Shown piece after piece: positions 25,809 through 35,613 of a stretch of 64,000 bases of DNA. Where the stretch lies: the NCBI GenBank assembly GCA_963697355.1, contig CAVONV010000003.1, positions 1 to 64,000 of the forward strand. The letters run 5' to 3'. The notes beneath the pieces were generated by a model. The model searched no databases. It saw only the letters and a list, made by a program, of their open reading frames with translations, and was not told where the DNA came from. Source of the stretch: CAVONV01 sp963697355. GTDB taxonomy: Bacteria > Acidobacteriota > Vicinamibacteria > Marinacidobacterales > DATDRI01. How positions within the stretch are numbered: the first letter of the stretch is position 1; the number at the start of each line of letters is the position of its first letter. A program made the position numbers and the translations under genes.

Positions 25809-27818
25809 CTACATCTTCTCCAAAGCAGTCGAACCGTCCCAACCGGCAACGGGCGGCTCGCGCCGAAACACCGCAATTCGGTCTCGATAGACCGCTGCAA
25901 TCGCGTCTTCCGGGAAGCGGACCGAGATTTCCTGCCACAACCGATCCGAGTCGCTCCAACGCCGCTGTCGATAAAGGTCGATGGCTTTGTTGTTCATCGG
26001 TAACAAAACCTCGCTATCGCATGGCGTGTAAACTTCGATGGGTTGGGTTTTTCCCTGGACCCGCACCTTGTCTACGCGACGGAGAGTGACATCGTCGCCA
26101 ACCCACTGCGCCGTCGTATGACTGATGAGAATCTCGCTGCCGTAGAGCTTGTTGGCCCCTTCCAGCCGGGATGCCAAGTTCACACTGTCCCCGACCGCGG
26201 TGTAGTCGAAGCGATCCGACGAGCCCATGTTGCCCACGACGGCAGGGCCGGTGTGAATGCCGATGCGCATCCGTATGGCGGGCAGACCTTCCTCCACGAA
26301 ATCCTCACGGAGTCTCCGATTGGCCGACTGCATATCCAAGGCGGCTCGGCAAGCTCGTTCGGCGTGCCTGGGATCTTCCAGGGGGGCGCCCCAAAAAGCG
26401 AATATACCGTCGCCGATGAACTTAGGGATGGTCCCGCCATGCTCGAGGATGACGCAAGTCATCGCGGTGAGGTAGCGATTGAGATAGTGCGCCACCTGTT
26501 CGGGGCTCACCCCTTCGGACCAACGGGTGAATCCTTCCAAGTCGCTGAACATCAGGGTGAGCTCTTTTCGGACACCTCCCAGCACCAGTTTCTCTGGATG
26601 AGCCGCGAGCTCTTCCACGACGTAGGGCGATACGTAATGTCCGAACGCTTTCTTGATCTCTTGTTTCCGGCGCCGCTCCTCGAGAAAGGCCAGGCTCCCT
26701 TGGCCGAGATACATCAACGCTACCGCGAAGGTTGGAGCGAGCACGGGAAGCCAGCTATCCCTTTGGGTGAACAGCCACCAAGTTACGATCCCCATCACGA
26801 GGACGAGTCCCAGACCGAACAGGCCGCTCACCAAGGGACGGAAGTTGCGCATGCCCCAAAGGCAGATCAGCACCATCAACGCGCTCAGTCCCAGTACCAC
26901 CCCAGTGGGCGCCTCGCCGATGGTTCGCCCGCTTAGCGCGTTGGCCACTAGGTTGGCGTGGATCTCGACCCCGGGTGTGAGTCTGCCGGTGAAGGCCATG
27001 AACGGGCTGGCGAACAGATCGGTCTGCGTGGCTTTGGGATCGGGTGAGGTTTGAACATCGAAACCGACGAGGACGATTCGGTCACGAAAGGTATCAGCGG
27101 GCAGGAATTTTTCCGGCTCCAAAGCTTGATAGTAGGAAACGTACGCAAACGAATGGTCGGGACCGATGTAGCGGATCCTCGCTTCCGGCGCAGCTACCGA
27201 TCCCGGCGGGCCCAACGTCTGTTTCTCTCCACGATAGGCACCCACAACCGCGTACCAAAACGCCGGCGGTGGGGGAACCTGTCGCACAACAAGATCGGGG
27301 TCGACAATGAGACCCGAGAGGCCAGTGGTCGCACCCGCTTCGACAAACCTCTCCAGAGGCTCAATAGGCATTACTTGCTTGAAGAGCCTGGTCTCTTGAA
27401 AAGCAACGTCCGCGGCGAGAACAACGCGGCCCGCCGAACGAATGGCTTCCGCAAAGATCCGGTCTTCGTCCGCGTCGGAGGCCTCCGCGAATAGAATGTC
27501 GAAGGCAATGACCCGGGCACCGGCTCGCTCGAGCGCTTCCACGAGCCGAGCATGCACACGGCGCGGCCAGGGCCACTGTGCCCCGATCTCGATAAAGGAA
27601 GGCTCGTCGATACCGACAATAGCAATGGGAGCGTCGGTTTGGAGAGGAGCGTCAGCAACGACCAGAAAATCGAAAGCGAATAGCTCCAGTTCCCGCCACT
27701 GGGGTGTCCAGCCGACAATGACAACGACCGCCCAGACCGAGGCAGCTAGAAGCAGCGCTTTTCCCGTCGTTTGACGATTCACAGCGTGACTCAGATCGAA
27801 GAAGGCCGGGGTTTTCAT
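25809..27818 (-). CDS. CHASE2-domain adenylate/guanylate cyclase
   Basis: A 669-aa membrane protein (ATG 27818; a GTG at 27845 is possible). One N-terminal membrane segment (LLLAASVWAVVVIVGW), a periplasmic CHASE2 sensor (about 40-320; DAPIAIVGIDEPSFIEIGAQWPWPR, VIAFDILFAEASDADED, DRIVLVGFDVQTSPD), three membrane helices (about 325-390), then a class III cyclase domain (about 430-600; LTLMFSDLEGFTRWSE with metal-binding Asp, KFIGDGIFAFWGAP, RIGIHTGPAVVGNMGS, DYTAVGDSVNLASRLEGANK). The catalytic metal residues are present. It would make a cyclic nucleotide in response to an envelope signal. A FecR/TPR/barrel gene follows directly; FecR and CHASE2 proteins are often found together. Confidence 0.9.
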   Translation of the reverse strand: MKTPAFFDLSHAVNRQTTGKALLLAASVWAVVVIVGWTPQWRELELFAFDFLVVADAPLQTDAPIAIVGIDEPSFIEIGAQWPWPRRVHARLVEALERAGARVIAFDILFAEASDADEDRIFAEAIRSAGRVVLAADVAFQETRLFKQVMPIEPLERFVEAGATTGLSGLIVDPDLVVRQVPPPPAFWYAVVGAYRGEKQTLGPPGSVAAPEARIRYIGPDHSFAYVSYYQALEPEKFLPADTFRDRIVLVGFDVQTSPDPKATQTDLFASPFMAFTGRLTPGVEIHANLVANALSGRTIGEAPTGVVLGLSALMVLICLWGMRNFRPLVSGLFGLGLVLVMGIVTWWLFTQRDSWLPVLAPTFAVALMYLGQGSLAFLEERRRKQEIKKAFGHYVSPYVVEELAAHPEKLVLGGVRKELTLMFSDLEGFTRWSEGVSPEQVAHYLNRYLTAMTCVILEHGGTIPKFIGDGIFAFWGAPLEDPRHAERACRAALDMQSANRRLREDFVEEGLPAIRMRIGIHTGPAVVGNMGSSDRFDYTAVGDSVNLASRLEGANKLYGSEILISHTTAQWVGDDVTLRRVDKVRVQGKTQPIEVYTPCDSEVLLPMNNKAIDLYRQRRWSDSDRLWQEISVRFPEDAIAAVYRDRIAVFRREPPVAGWDGSTALEKM

Positions 27819-27914
27819 TGTAAGAGAGGAACAAGCCTCTGTCACCTGGAGTTTTTCGACATTTTGAGATTAGCCCCGAATAGCGAGGGATCGGGCAGGG
27901 ATACAACACGCATT

Positions 27915-27984
27915 CAAGTTTTCCACAGTTTCCGAACGCCGTGGGTTCTGACCCCGGAGCGTTCGGAAACTGTGAAAAACTTGT
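27915..27984. repeat. REP hairpin with long arms (REP locus 5)
   Basis: CAAGTTTTCCACAGTTTCCG and its inverted partner CGGAAACTGTGAAAAACTTG enclose a degenerate core (GTGGGTTCTGACCCC), giving nearly 30-base arms. It lies between the cyclase start and the GH109 gene stop, and may act as a terminator for the latter. Confidence 0.9.
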
Positions 27985-28005
27985 TGAAGTTGGCGCGCTA
28001 GGGAG

Positions 28006-29337
28006 CTAGAACTCGTCGCTCATGCCGAACGTTGATCGCCGCGTGACCCACTTTCCGCCTGTGAAGTCGGGGAAACGGACAGGGGCGCTTCCCGTCGCGA
28101 TTGATTGCTCCGACAAGGCACTGATGACGCTCCAGGTGGCGGCATCGTAGACGTCGATCGGCGGCGGCACTTGGCGTTTGACGGATTCGACAAAGGCGTT
28201 CACGACGAAGAAATCCATGCCACCGTGTCCCGCGCCTTCGGCATCCGACGCGTAACGTTTCCACAGCGGGTGGTCGTACTCTTGCTGGTACTTCTCGAAC
28301 GGCTCCCAACGATGAGGCTCCGGGCTCACGCCTTCCAGATAGATCGATTGGTTGTCTCGCATCCAAAGGCCTTTGGTGCCTTGGACGCGGAAGTTCAAAG
28401 AATAAGGTCGCGGCAAATTCGTGTCGTGACTGACGACGACCGTCTCTCCGTTGGCGCACTTGATGAGGGTCGTCACGATGTCCCCGAGCGCGAACTTGAT
28501 CTTGGCGTTCGGGTGGTCCTCGCCGCCGTGCTCCACGATGTAGTTGTGAAGCCCCCGGGACTTCGTCGCCATCGAGGTCAGAATCGAGAAACGATTGCCG
28601 TAGTTGATATCAAGATACTTGGCGATGGGACCGACGCCGTGGGTGGGATAGATTTCGCCATTGCGACGGATGGAGTGCTCCGTTCTCCAAATGGCTTCAT
28701 CCTGAGCTCCCGGACCAAACTCGACACCCGGCTGAAACTTGATGTCTCTGAGATCGTGCTGGTAGCCGCAGTGACAGTGAATGATCTCGCCGAACATCCC
28801 CTTCTTGACCATGTTGAGGACCGCCATGACGTCTCGCCGGTAGCAAACGTTCTCCATTAGCATGCAAGGGCGGCCGGTCTCCTCGGACGTCTTGACAAGA
28901 TCCCAACACTGCTCGAGCGTCACGGCAGCCGGCACTTCCACACCGACAGCCTTCCCGGCCTTCATGGCGGCCACCGCCATGGGTGTGTGCCAAATCCAGG
29001 GTGTGGCCACGATGACCGCATCGAGGTCGTCCCGTGCAACGAGGTTCAGGTAGTCTTCCTCACCGTTGGTGTAGCTCGTCGGCACATTTTGTCGTGACGC
29101 CGTCACGAGCTCCTGCGCCATCGCCGCGGCTTCCGGCTTGGTGTCACAGACCGCGTTGACCTCCGTGTCGGTGCGCTCCAAGGCCAGCTTCAACAAACCG
29201 GTACCCCTCAGGCCCGTGCCGATGAAACCGAGTCGTGCTTTCCGATCGTCTTGGCCCAAAAGAACCTTTGGCCAAACCGCGGCACTGAGCGCGGCCCCGG
29301 CACTGGTTTTGATAAAATCTCTGCGATCCAATGTCAT
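28006..29337 (-). CDS. Tat-exported GH109-type (Gfo/Idh/MocA) glycosidase
   Basis: A 443-aa protein; ATG 29337 begins MTLDRRDFIKTSAG, a twin-arginine signal (the longer frame to 29382 is not needed). The NAD-binding motif GFIGTGLRGTG follows. Blocks VATPWIWHTPMAVAAMKAGK, CMLMENVCYRRDVMAVLNMV, GYQHDLRDIKF, GEIYPTHGVGPIAKYLDI, GHGGMDFFVVNAFVESVKR and DVYDAATWSVISALSEQSI match the alpha-N-acetylgalactosaminidase (GH109) family, which uses NAD+ without consuming it. It probably trims N-acetylgalactosaminyl glycans outside the cytoplasm. Adjacent to a GH2 gene and a PhoD-like gene, suggesting glycan scavenging. Confidence 0.85.
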   Translation of the reverse strand: MTLDRRDFIKTSAGAALSAAVWPKVLLGQDDRKARLGFIGTGLRGTGLLKLALERTDTEVNAVCDTKPEAAAMAQELVTASRQNVPTSYTNGEEDYLNLVARDDLDAVIVATPWIWHTPMAVAAMKAGKAVGVEVPAAVTLEQCWDLVKTSEETGRPCMLMENVCYRRDVMAVLNMVKKGMFGEIIHCHCGYQHDLRDIKFQPGVEFGPGAQDEAIWRTEHSIRRNGEIYPTHGVGPIAKYLDINYGNRFSILTSMATKSRGLHNYIVEHGGEDHPNAKIKFALGDIVTTLIKCANGETVVVSHDTNLPRPYSLNFRVQGTKGLWMRDNQSIYLEGVSPEPHRWEPFEKYQQEYDHPLWKRYASDAEGAGHGGMDFFVVNAFVESVKRQVPPPIDVYDAATWSVISALSEQSIATGSAPVRFPDFTGGKWVTRRSTFGMSDEF

Positions 29338-29348
29338 GACGACTCCTT

Positions 29349-29510
29349 CTACCTGTACATGAAATAAGCGGTAGCTCGACAATCCTTGTCGACGCTCAGA
29401 CGCACCCAGTGAGCACTGAACCCCCGCGGGAACTCGTGATGCACGTAACCCCGGGCGGGAACGGTCACCGTTTCATAAAGCCTCACGAGCGCAGCTTTCT
29501 TCGTTCCACC
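29349..29510 (-). pseudogene. C-terminal remnant of a large exported protein
   Basis: Between the GH2 stop (29512) and the GH109 start, about 50 codons read VRLYETVTVPARGYVHHEFP, then GFSAHWVRLSVDKDCRATAY, ending at TAG 29349. This resembles the extreme C-terminus of a family of large exported proteins of unknown function, in which WVRV, then Cys-Arg-Ala-Thr-Ala, precedes the stop. No start or N-terminal part is present, so most of the gene was deleted. The assignment rests on this short tail only. Confidence 0.45.
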
Positions 29511-29511
29511 T

Positions 29512-32500
29512 CTATTGATTCGACCTCGGCGGAAGTCTTCGCCCCATCTCACCCAGATCCTCCTCTTCGTCTTGGGAAAGGGGCCGAAGCCAAAACTCAT
29601 AGGCATAGGGCTCCGGCGGGATCATGTACGGCGGATGCGCCTTGGCGCCCCAACTGTTGTCGCCCCCCACACCCATTTGCTTCAGGTCGATGTGCCATGT
29701 CACGGCCTCGCGAGGCTTGATCTCGTTCGCGTGACGGTTTCTCTCAGGGTCGTACTCGAGATCGGACATGGGGTAAGGCAATACCGCCGTACTCAAAGGA
29801 GACTCGCCAACGGCGATGAGACCCCGGCCCCTGATATCCGTCACGGCGATCCAACGCACATCGGTCTTGTTACCGGTCTCCTGCGGACGAATATACGGGT
29901 GGTGCTGTTCCCAGGCCGTGCCTCGATAACGCCCTACGGCGGCGCCGGTCTTTCGATCGGCATAGCTCTCGTGCGGACCTCTCCCCAACCACTCCACGCG
30001 ATCAAAGTCCATCGGCAGGCTCATGGTCATTCCCATCCGAGGAAGGTCGGGCAGCTCCCCCGGCCCCGGCTCGAAGGATGCCTGAACGTGAACGAGACCG
30101 TTGCCGTAGATGTCATAGCGAGCGGTGAACTGCGACGGCACACTATCAAAGGCATAGGTGGTTTCGACTTGGACGTGGCCGTCCGAAGCGAGACTCGCCT
30201 CGAAACTCGAGGTACGCCTTTTTTTGCTCGCACTCTTCCACACGTTCGCCCACTCGGGCATCTTGTTCCCCTTGTCGTTGTCGGTCGTTGCCCGCCAGAA
30301 ATTGGGAACCAACCCGGAGTGGATCAACTCGGTACCCTGATAGTCGAAAGAGGTCATGGTCCCCGAGTCCGAAGCGAAGACGATGGTGAAGTTCGCTCCG
30401 CGAATCTCCTTGCCGTCCGCGACATCGACCAGCTCGAGAGGCGACATCTCGGCCACCTCGGACCGTCGAGGAAGGGACAGGGGAAGCTTCATTTGCTCCC
30501 AGGCCACCACATGCCCGGTCTCGAGACCGAAGGAGGCTTTCTTGGTTTGGGCACTCATGGTAAGGAAGACCTCCACCCCCGGCTCGGGGTCGATGACGGG
30601 CAGAGCGACACCCACTTCTTGACGCTCCTGCGGCCCGATGTCGAGCTCGGGCAAATCGCCTTCTGCCACGAGTCGTCCATCCGCTTCCAGCCGCCATTTG
30701 AAGAGGAGCTCGTTCAGGTTCGTGAAGTAAAACTTGTTCTTGATGAGCACAGGGGTCTCTTCCAAGTTCAAACCTTCTCGCCAGCCCACCGGCTCGAACC
30801 CGACATTTTGATAGACCTTTTTGACCTCCCACAGATGCGGATTGGGACGCCGATCCGGTTGAACGAGGCCATTGCAGACAAAGTTGCCATCGGAAGGGAC
30901 GTCGGGACCTCCGTAGTCACCGCCATAGGCGAAATATTCTTCACCGTTGTGGTCCGCCTTCAGCAAACCTTGATCGACCCAGTCCCATATGAATCCACCC
31001 TGAAGCGCGTCATAGGATTCGATGGTGTCCCAGTAATCCTGAAAGTTGCCGACGCTATTGCCCATGGCGTGCGCATATTCACACAAAATGAGTGGCCGCT
31101 CAGGGTTCGTACGGGCGTAGTCTTCAATGCGATCGATCGGATGGTACATGGGAACAAAGATGTCGGTGTTCCGGTCTTTGAGCGCCCGCTCGTACTGCAC
31201 CGGCCGGGAAGGATCCCGTTCTTTGATCCAATCGTAGGTCGCGTAAAAATTAACGCCGTTTCCCGCCTCGTTACCCAGGGACCAGATGATGATGGAGGGA
31301 TGATTCTTGTCGCGCTCCACCATACGTCTTGTCCGTGACATGTGAGCTTCCAGCCATTTGGGTTGGTTTCCGAGTGTGGTTTCAGGTTCATAACCGTAGC
31401 CGTGAGACTCGATGTTCGCCTCGTCCACGATGTAAAGACCATGCTCATCCGCAAGCTCATACCAATAGGGATCATCCGGATAGTGGGAGGTCCTAACGGC
31501 GTTGATGTTGAACTGCTTCATGAGCTCAACGTCACGTTCCATTGACTCTCGAGATACGTAGTGCCCCCAGACCGGGTCGTGCTCGTGTCGGTTCACGCCT
31601 TTGATATCGATGGGACGGCCGTTGACCAGCAGTTGCCCATTTTGGATTTCCACTCGACGGAATCCCACATGGCTGCGCACCACTTCCACGAGATCGCCGT
31701 CAGCGTCGAGTAGCTCGAGATAGAGCACGTAGAGATTGGGCGTTTCCGCGGTCCAACGGTGCGGCGTCAAGACCGTGCCCTCGAACGGTACCTGGACATC
31801 TCCAGAAACCGGAACTTCCGTCGTTTGGGAAAGGGTAAGAACAGGAGTGAGCTCGTCCTTGTCGGTCAGCGTCATCCGCAGGCTGTAGGTCTCGACGCCC
31901 GCTTCGGCTTCTTCAACAGGCGAATGATGGCTTCGAATGTCGACGTCCACTTCAATCTTCCCGTGGATGTAGTCATCGTCGAGACCGGCGCGTGCGAAGA
32001 AGTCTCGAATCCTGACTTTGGGTGTCGAGGCGACGAACACATCCCTTTCGATGCCGCTCAATCGCCAGAAATCCTGGTCCTCGAGGTAGCTCCCGTCGGA
32101 CCATCGGTACACTTCGACGGCCAGCGAGTTTTCGCCGGTCCGAACGAGATCCGTGATTCGAAATTCGGCAGGCAGTTTGGAACCCTGGCTGTAGCCGACC
32201 TCGTGGCCATTCACCCAAACATACATAGCCGACTTGACGGCACCGAAATGCAGGAAGATCTCACGCCCATGCCAGGTGTCGGGGATGGTGAAGCTACGGC
32301 GGTAGGAGCCGACCGGATTGTCGTCATGCGGTATGTGAGGCCAAATCTTTGGGAAGATATATCCAAAGTTGATGTAGTAGGGCGTGCCGTGGCCTTGCAC
32401 CTCCCAGTTACCCGGTACTTGGATCTCGCCCCAACCGGAATCATCGAAGTCGTACTCGTAGAAGAGGAGCGGTCGCGCGGAGGGCATCGGTGAGTAGTGA

Positions 32501-32730
32501 AACTTCCACTTTCCATTGAGTGATACGAAATCAGGTGACGAGGCACGGTCGTTTTGACGGGCGGCCTCCAGGCTGCGAAACGAAAAGAATGTCGCGTGAG
32601 GTTCTTCTTTGTTGCGCTCGAAGACCGCTTCGTTTTCCCAGTCGTTGGGCTCCGAGTCTTGAAAAACCACGAAGATGAGGATGAGACCCACAATGGCAAC
32701 CGGCAAGAAATTGGACAAAAGTGTTTTCAT
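29512..32730 (-). CDS. GH2 beta-galactosidase (LacZ-like), exported
   Basis: A 1072-aa enzyme; ATG 32730 follows AAAGGTG and starts MKTLLSNFLPVAIVGLILIF, an uncleaved or signal-type hydrophobic N-terminus. Domain order matches large GH2 beta-galactosidases: sugar-binding domain (about 60-235; LNGKWKFHYSP, GNWEVQGHGTPYYINFGYIF), immunoglobulin-like domain, TIM barrel (about 365-680) with acid/base Glu488 in WSLGNEAG and nucleophile Glu551 in LCEYAHAMGN, and a C-terminal Bgal_small_N-like domain with RVEWLGRGPHESYADRKTGA. It probably hydrolyses terminal beta-galactosides in the periplasm or at the surface. Neighbours are GH109 (same strand) and a divergent PhoD-like gene. Confidence 0.92.
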   Translation of the reverse strand: MKTLLSNFLPVAIVGLILIFVVFQDSEPNDWENEAVFERNKEEPHATFFSFRSLEAARQNDRASSPDFVSLNGKWKFHYSPMPSARPLLFYEYDFDDSGWGEIQVPGNWEVQGHGTPYYINFGYIFPKIWPHIPHDDNPVGSYRRSFTIPDTWHGREIFLHFGAVKSAMYVWVNGHEVGYSQGSKLPAEFRITDLVRTGENSLAVEVYRWSDGSYLEDQDFWRLSGIERDVFVASTPKVRIRDFFARAGLDDDYIHGKIEVDVDIRSHHSPVEEAEAGVETYSLRMTLTDKDELTPVLTLSQTTEVPVSGDVQVPFEGTVLTPHRWTAETPNLYVLYLELLDADGDLVEVVRSHVGFRRVEIQNGQLLVNGRPIDIKGVNRHEHDPVWGHYVSRESMERDVELMKQFNINAVRTSHYPDDPYWYELADEHGLYIVDEANIESHGYGYEPETTLGNQPKWLEAHMSRTRRMVERDKNHPSIIIWSLGNEAGNGVNFYATYDWIKERDPSRPVQYERALKDRNTDIFVPMYHPIDRIEDYARTNPERPLILCEYAHAMGNSVGNFQDYWDTIESYDALQGGFIWDWVDQGLLKADHNGEEYFAYGGDYGGPDVPSDGNFVCNGLVQPDRRPNPHLWEVKKVYQNVGFEPVGWREGLNLEETPVLIKNKFYFTNLNELLFKWRLEADGRLVAEGDLPELDIGPQERQEVGVALPVIDPEPGVEVFLTMSAQTKKASFGLETGHVVAWEQMKLPLSLPRRSEVAEMSPLELVDVADGKEIRGANFTIVFASDSGTMTSFDYQGTELIHSGLVPNFWRATTDNDKGNKMPEWANVWKSASKKRRTSSFEASLASDGHVQVETTYAFDSVPSQFTARYDIYGNGLVHVQASFEPGPGELPDLPRMGMTMSLPMDFDRVEWLGRGPHESYADRKTGAAVGRYRGTAWEQHHPYIRPQETGNKTDVRWIAVTDIRGRGLIAVGESPLSTAVLPYPMSDLEYDPERNRHANEIKPREAVTWHIDLKQMGVGGDNSWGAKAHPPYMIPPEPYAYEFWLRPLSQDEEEDLGEMGRRLPPRSNQ

Positions 32731-32891
32731 TTTGATGCACCTTTGGAGCTCGCTGGCTCGTCGAATTCGATTCCCGGCAATCCACGCTTCCAATCGCGTT
32801 GGTTCGTCGCATCGCTCGGAGCGTAATGCTCTCTTTCTCCTTCGTCAAACGGCAGTTGTATTGACGGGCGGGACCTGATACGAATTGCGAC
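32731..32891. promoter_or_regulatory. Divergent intergenic region between GH2 and PhoD-like genes
   Basis: About 160 bases between divergent starts; it must hold both promoters. TTGACG at about 32860 could be a plus-strand -35. No operator palindrome is evident. Confidence 0.3.
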
Positions 32892-35481
32892 ATGACCAAA
32901 ACCCCAAGTTTCTGCGCTCGAGTTGTTTTTGTGACGCTCGTCACATTTGTCGGCTGCTCACATGATGCGGAGATCGATCCATTCCAAATCCAATGGCCCG
33001 CTTCCGTGGATCGCACCTGGGTGGGGCCAGAGCTTTGGGCCAATCGACTACAAGACTGGAAGATTGCGGACGGCCGACTCGAGTGTGTCGAGGACTCCGG
33101 GGATCTCCCGATGCGAACCGTGCATCTGTTGACCAGGCGAGCCGGTACTCAGAAGGGATCCTACCGATCGAGCGTCAGAACCGGCGCTGTTGGAGGCTCC
33201 GGCGAGTTGCGCGCCGATGCACGAACGGGTTTCTTGATCGGTGTCGGCAGCGATATGGATTACCGCGCCGCGGCATTGGTCCATCACAGTTACGGGGTAG
33301 GTGGGGGTCTCTTTGTCGGTATCGACGGTGAAGGACACCTCCTGGCTATCGACTTCACGAAAGAGGACGGACTCCTCTCGCGCCTCCCGGCAGGTATCGG
33401 TGCCTACGAAGAGGTAGAGCTCGCTCTCACGGTCTCTCCATCCGCGGGAGGTTACCGTCTCGAGCTTGCCGTCTTCGATCCCGATACGAGGCGCCGCAGA
33501 GATCGTTTGACGCTTTCCGCAATCGAGGCTCAGCTCGTCGAGGGCAACCTGGCTCTCGTCTCGCACTCGGGCTCCTCGCCCCGAGGGACTCGATACTGGT
33601 TTCGCGACTGGGTCGTCTCCGGAAACAAACTCGATACACACAACGATCGGAACTGCGGGCCGGTGTTGAGCGCTCAGTACACGCTCAGCAGAAACCTACT
33701 GAAGATGACCGCTCAAATGATGCCGCTCGGTCGAACGGACGCGCAAAGCGTTCGGCTGGAGGTGGAGAAAAACGGCTCGTGGACTGAAGTCGCGTCGGCT
33801 CCTGTCATTGCCCCCGGATTCACGGCGACGTTTCGAGTGGAGGACTGGGATTCGACCGAGGACACACCCTATCGAGTCACTTACGATCTTGAAACGGCCG
33901 AAGGCGGTGGCAAGACCTACGAATGGAGCGGCACGGTTCGGCATGACCCCATCGACAGAGATTCATTGACGCTTGCTGCTTTTACCGGCAACCACAATCT
34001 TGGGGACGATTGGCGGGGGGCCGATCATGGAACGTTTCCTTGGTCGGAACGCGTATGGTTTCCCCATGCGGATTTGATCGAGAAGCTGGAGAAACGCGAC
34101 CCGGACATACTGTTCTTCTCGGGAGATCAAGTCTATGAAGGAATGAGCCCCACCAAGCCGCAGAAGTCTCCGGTCGCGAAAGCCGAGCTCGACTACCTAT
34201 ACAAGTGGTATCTCTGGTGCTGGGCCTTTCGTGACCTCACGCGAGATCGTCCCACCGTCGCCATCCCGGACGACCATGATGTCTATCAGGGCAACATCTG
34301 GGGGGCAGGTGGCAGACCCACCGACGTGGACAACAAGGGCGGCTATGTCATGCCGCCGGATTGGGTGAACATGGTCGAGCGGACACAAACCTCTCACCTA
34401 CCCGATCCGTTCGACCCGACACCTATCGAGCAAGGCATATCGGTCTACTACACGAGTATGCACTACGGGCGAGTGAGCTTTGCCATCATCGAGGACCGCA
34501 AATTCAAATCGGGGCCGGCGGGTCTCGTGCCTCCCACGACGAGCGGACGACCCGACCACGTTATCGATCCGAGCTTCGACCCTGCTTCCGCCGACGTACC
34601 CGAGGCTCAACTCCTCGGTGAGCGCCAGATCGAATTCCTGGAAGCTTGGGCAGCGGACTGGAGAGATACCGATATGAAAGCCGTACTCTCCCAGATCTCC
34701 GTTCGCCTATGCCACGAGTCTTCATGGCGCAGAGCAGACGCGGCTCGTGGCCGACTACGACTCCAACGGTTGGCCTCAGTCGGGACGCAACCGGGCCGTT
34801 CAACAGATGCGTAAAGCCTATGCCGTCCACATCGCAGGAGATCAACACCTGGCCGCCGTTCTTCAATACGGCGTGGAGGAGTGGAGGGATTCGAGTCTGG
34901 CCTTCGGTGTCCCTTCGATAGCCAATTTCTATCCGCGATCATGGGTACCGCTCGAGCCGGGACAAAACCGGGAGTCGTCGGCGCCCGAGCACACCGGCGA
35001 TTTTCTCGATGGACTCGGCAATCGCATCACCGTTTATGCCGTCGCCAATCCCTCGCCGAGCGGCCGGGAGCCTGCGGCGCTTCACGACAAGATGCCCGGC
35101 TACGGCATCGTCCGCTTCAACAAGTCCGAGCGCACGACCACCTTCGAGTGCTGGCCACGCTACGCCGTACCCGGACAAGATGAACAGTATCCCGGTTGGC
35201 CGCGGACTTTTGACCTCATGGACAACAACGGCCGAGAAGTGACCGGTTATCTCACGACGCTCGACATCAAAGGGCTGAGCGATCCCGTCCTCCAGGTGTA
35301 CCACCGAAAGCAGCTCGTCTACGCCGTTCGTGTCAAGGGCTCGACGATCCGACCGTGGGTGTTCGGGTATGGCTCCTACACCGTCATCATCGGTGAGCCG
35401 GGAACGAATAAGATCAGAACGCTCCGCGGACTGGTGCCTTTGCCGCAGGGTGTCCGCAGGACGTTTCTCGTGGAGTTTTGA
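32892..35481 (+). pseudogene. PhoD-like alkaline phosphatase lipoprotein, one frameshift
   Basis: From ATG 32892 the N-terminus carries a lipoprotein signal (VVFVTLVTFVGC). The first frame reads to about 34700 and has an N-terminal beta-sandwich, then the PhoD-type phosphoesterase core: FTGNHNLGDDWRG, ILFFSGDQVYEGM and IPDDHDVYQGNIWG. At about 34698-34703 a one-base insertion shifts the frame; the other frame continues FAYATSLHGAEQTRLVADYD, SNGWPQSGRNRA, IAGDQHLAAVLQYG to 35481. Joined length is about 860 aa. PhoD-type enzymes release phosphate from phosphodi- and monoesters. The family and the position of the slip are clear; whether the slip is real is not. Confidence 0.85.
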
Positions 35482-35550
35482 CCGGCCAGGGGCACCCCGC
35501 CTAACGCAGCCAAGCCTGTCAGCACCGTGTCCATCTGGGTTGGGCCTGAC

Positions 35551-35602
35551 GGAGTTTTCCACAAATTCCGAACGCGTGGGGTCTGACCCCATTCCGAACG
35601 CT
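35551..35602. repeat. REP palindrome between convergent genes (REP locus 6)
   Basis: GAGTTTTCCACAAATTCCGA, then GCGTGGGGTCTGACCCC and ATTCCGAACGC, minus orientation. It fills the gap between the PhoD-like and CocE-like gene ends, a place where it could serve as a two-way terminator. Confidence 0.9.
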
Positions 35603-35613
35603 ATGATCCTTCG

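Noticed and set aside
29515..31338. 607-codon plus-strand open frame
   Set aside because: Antisense to the GH2 gene, which has both catalytic Glu residues and a full family layout.
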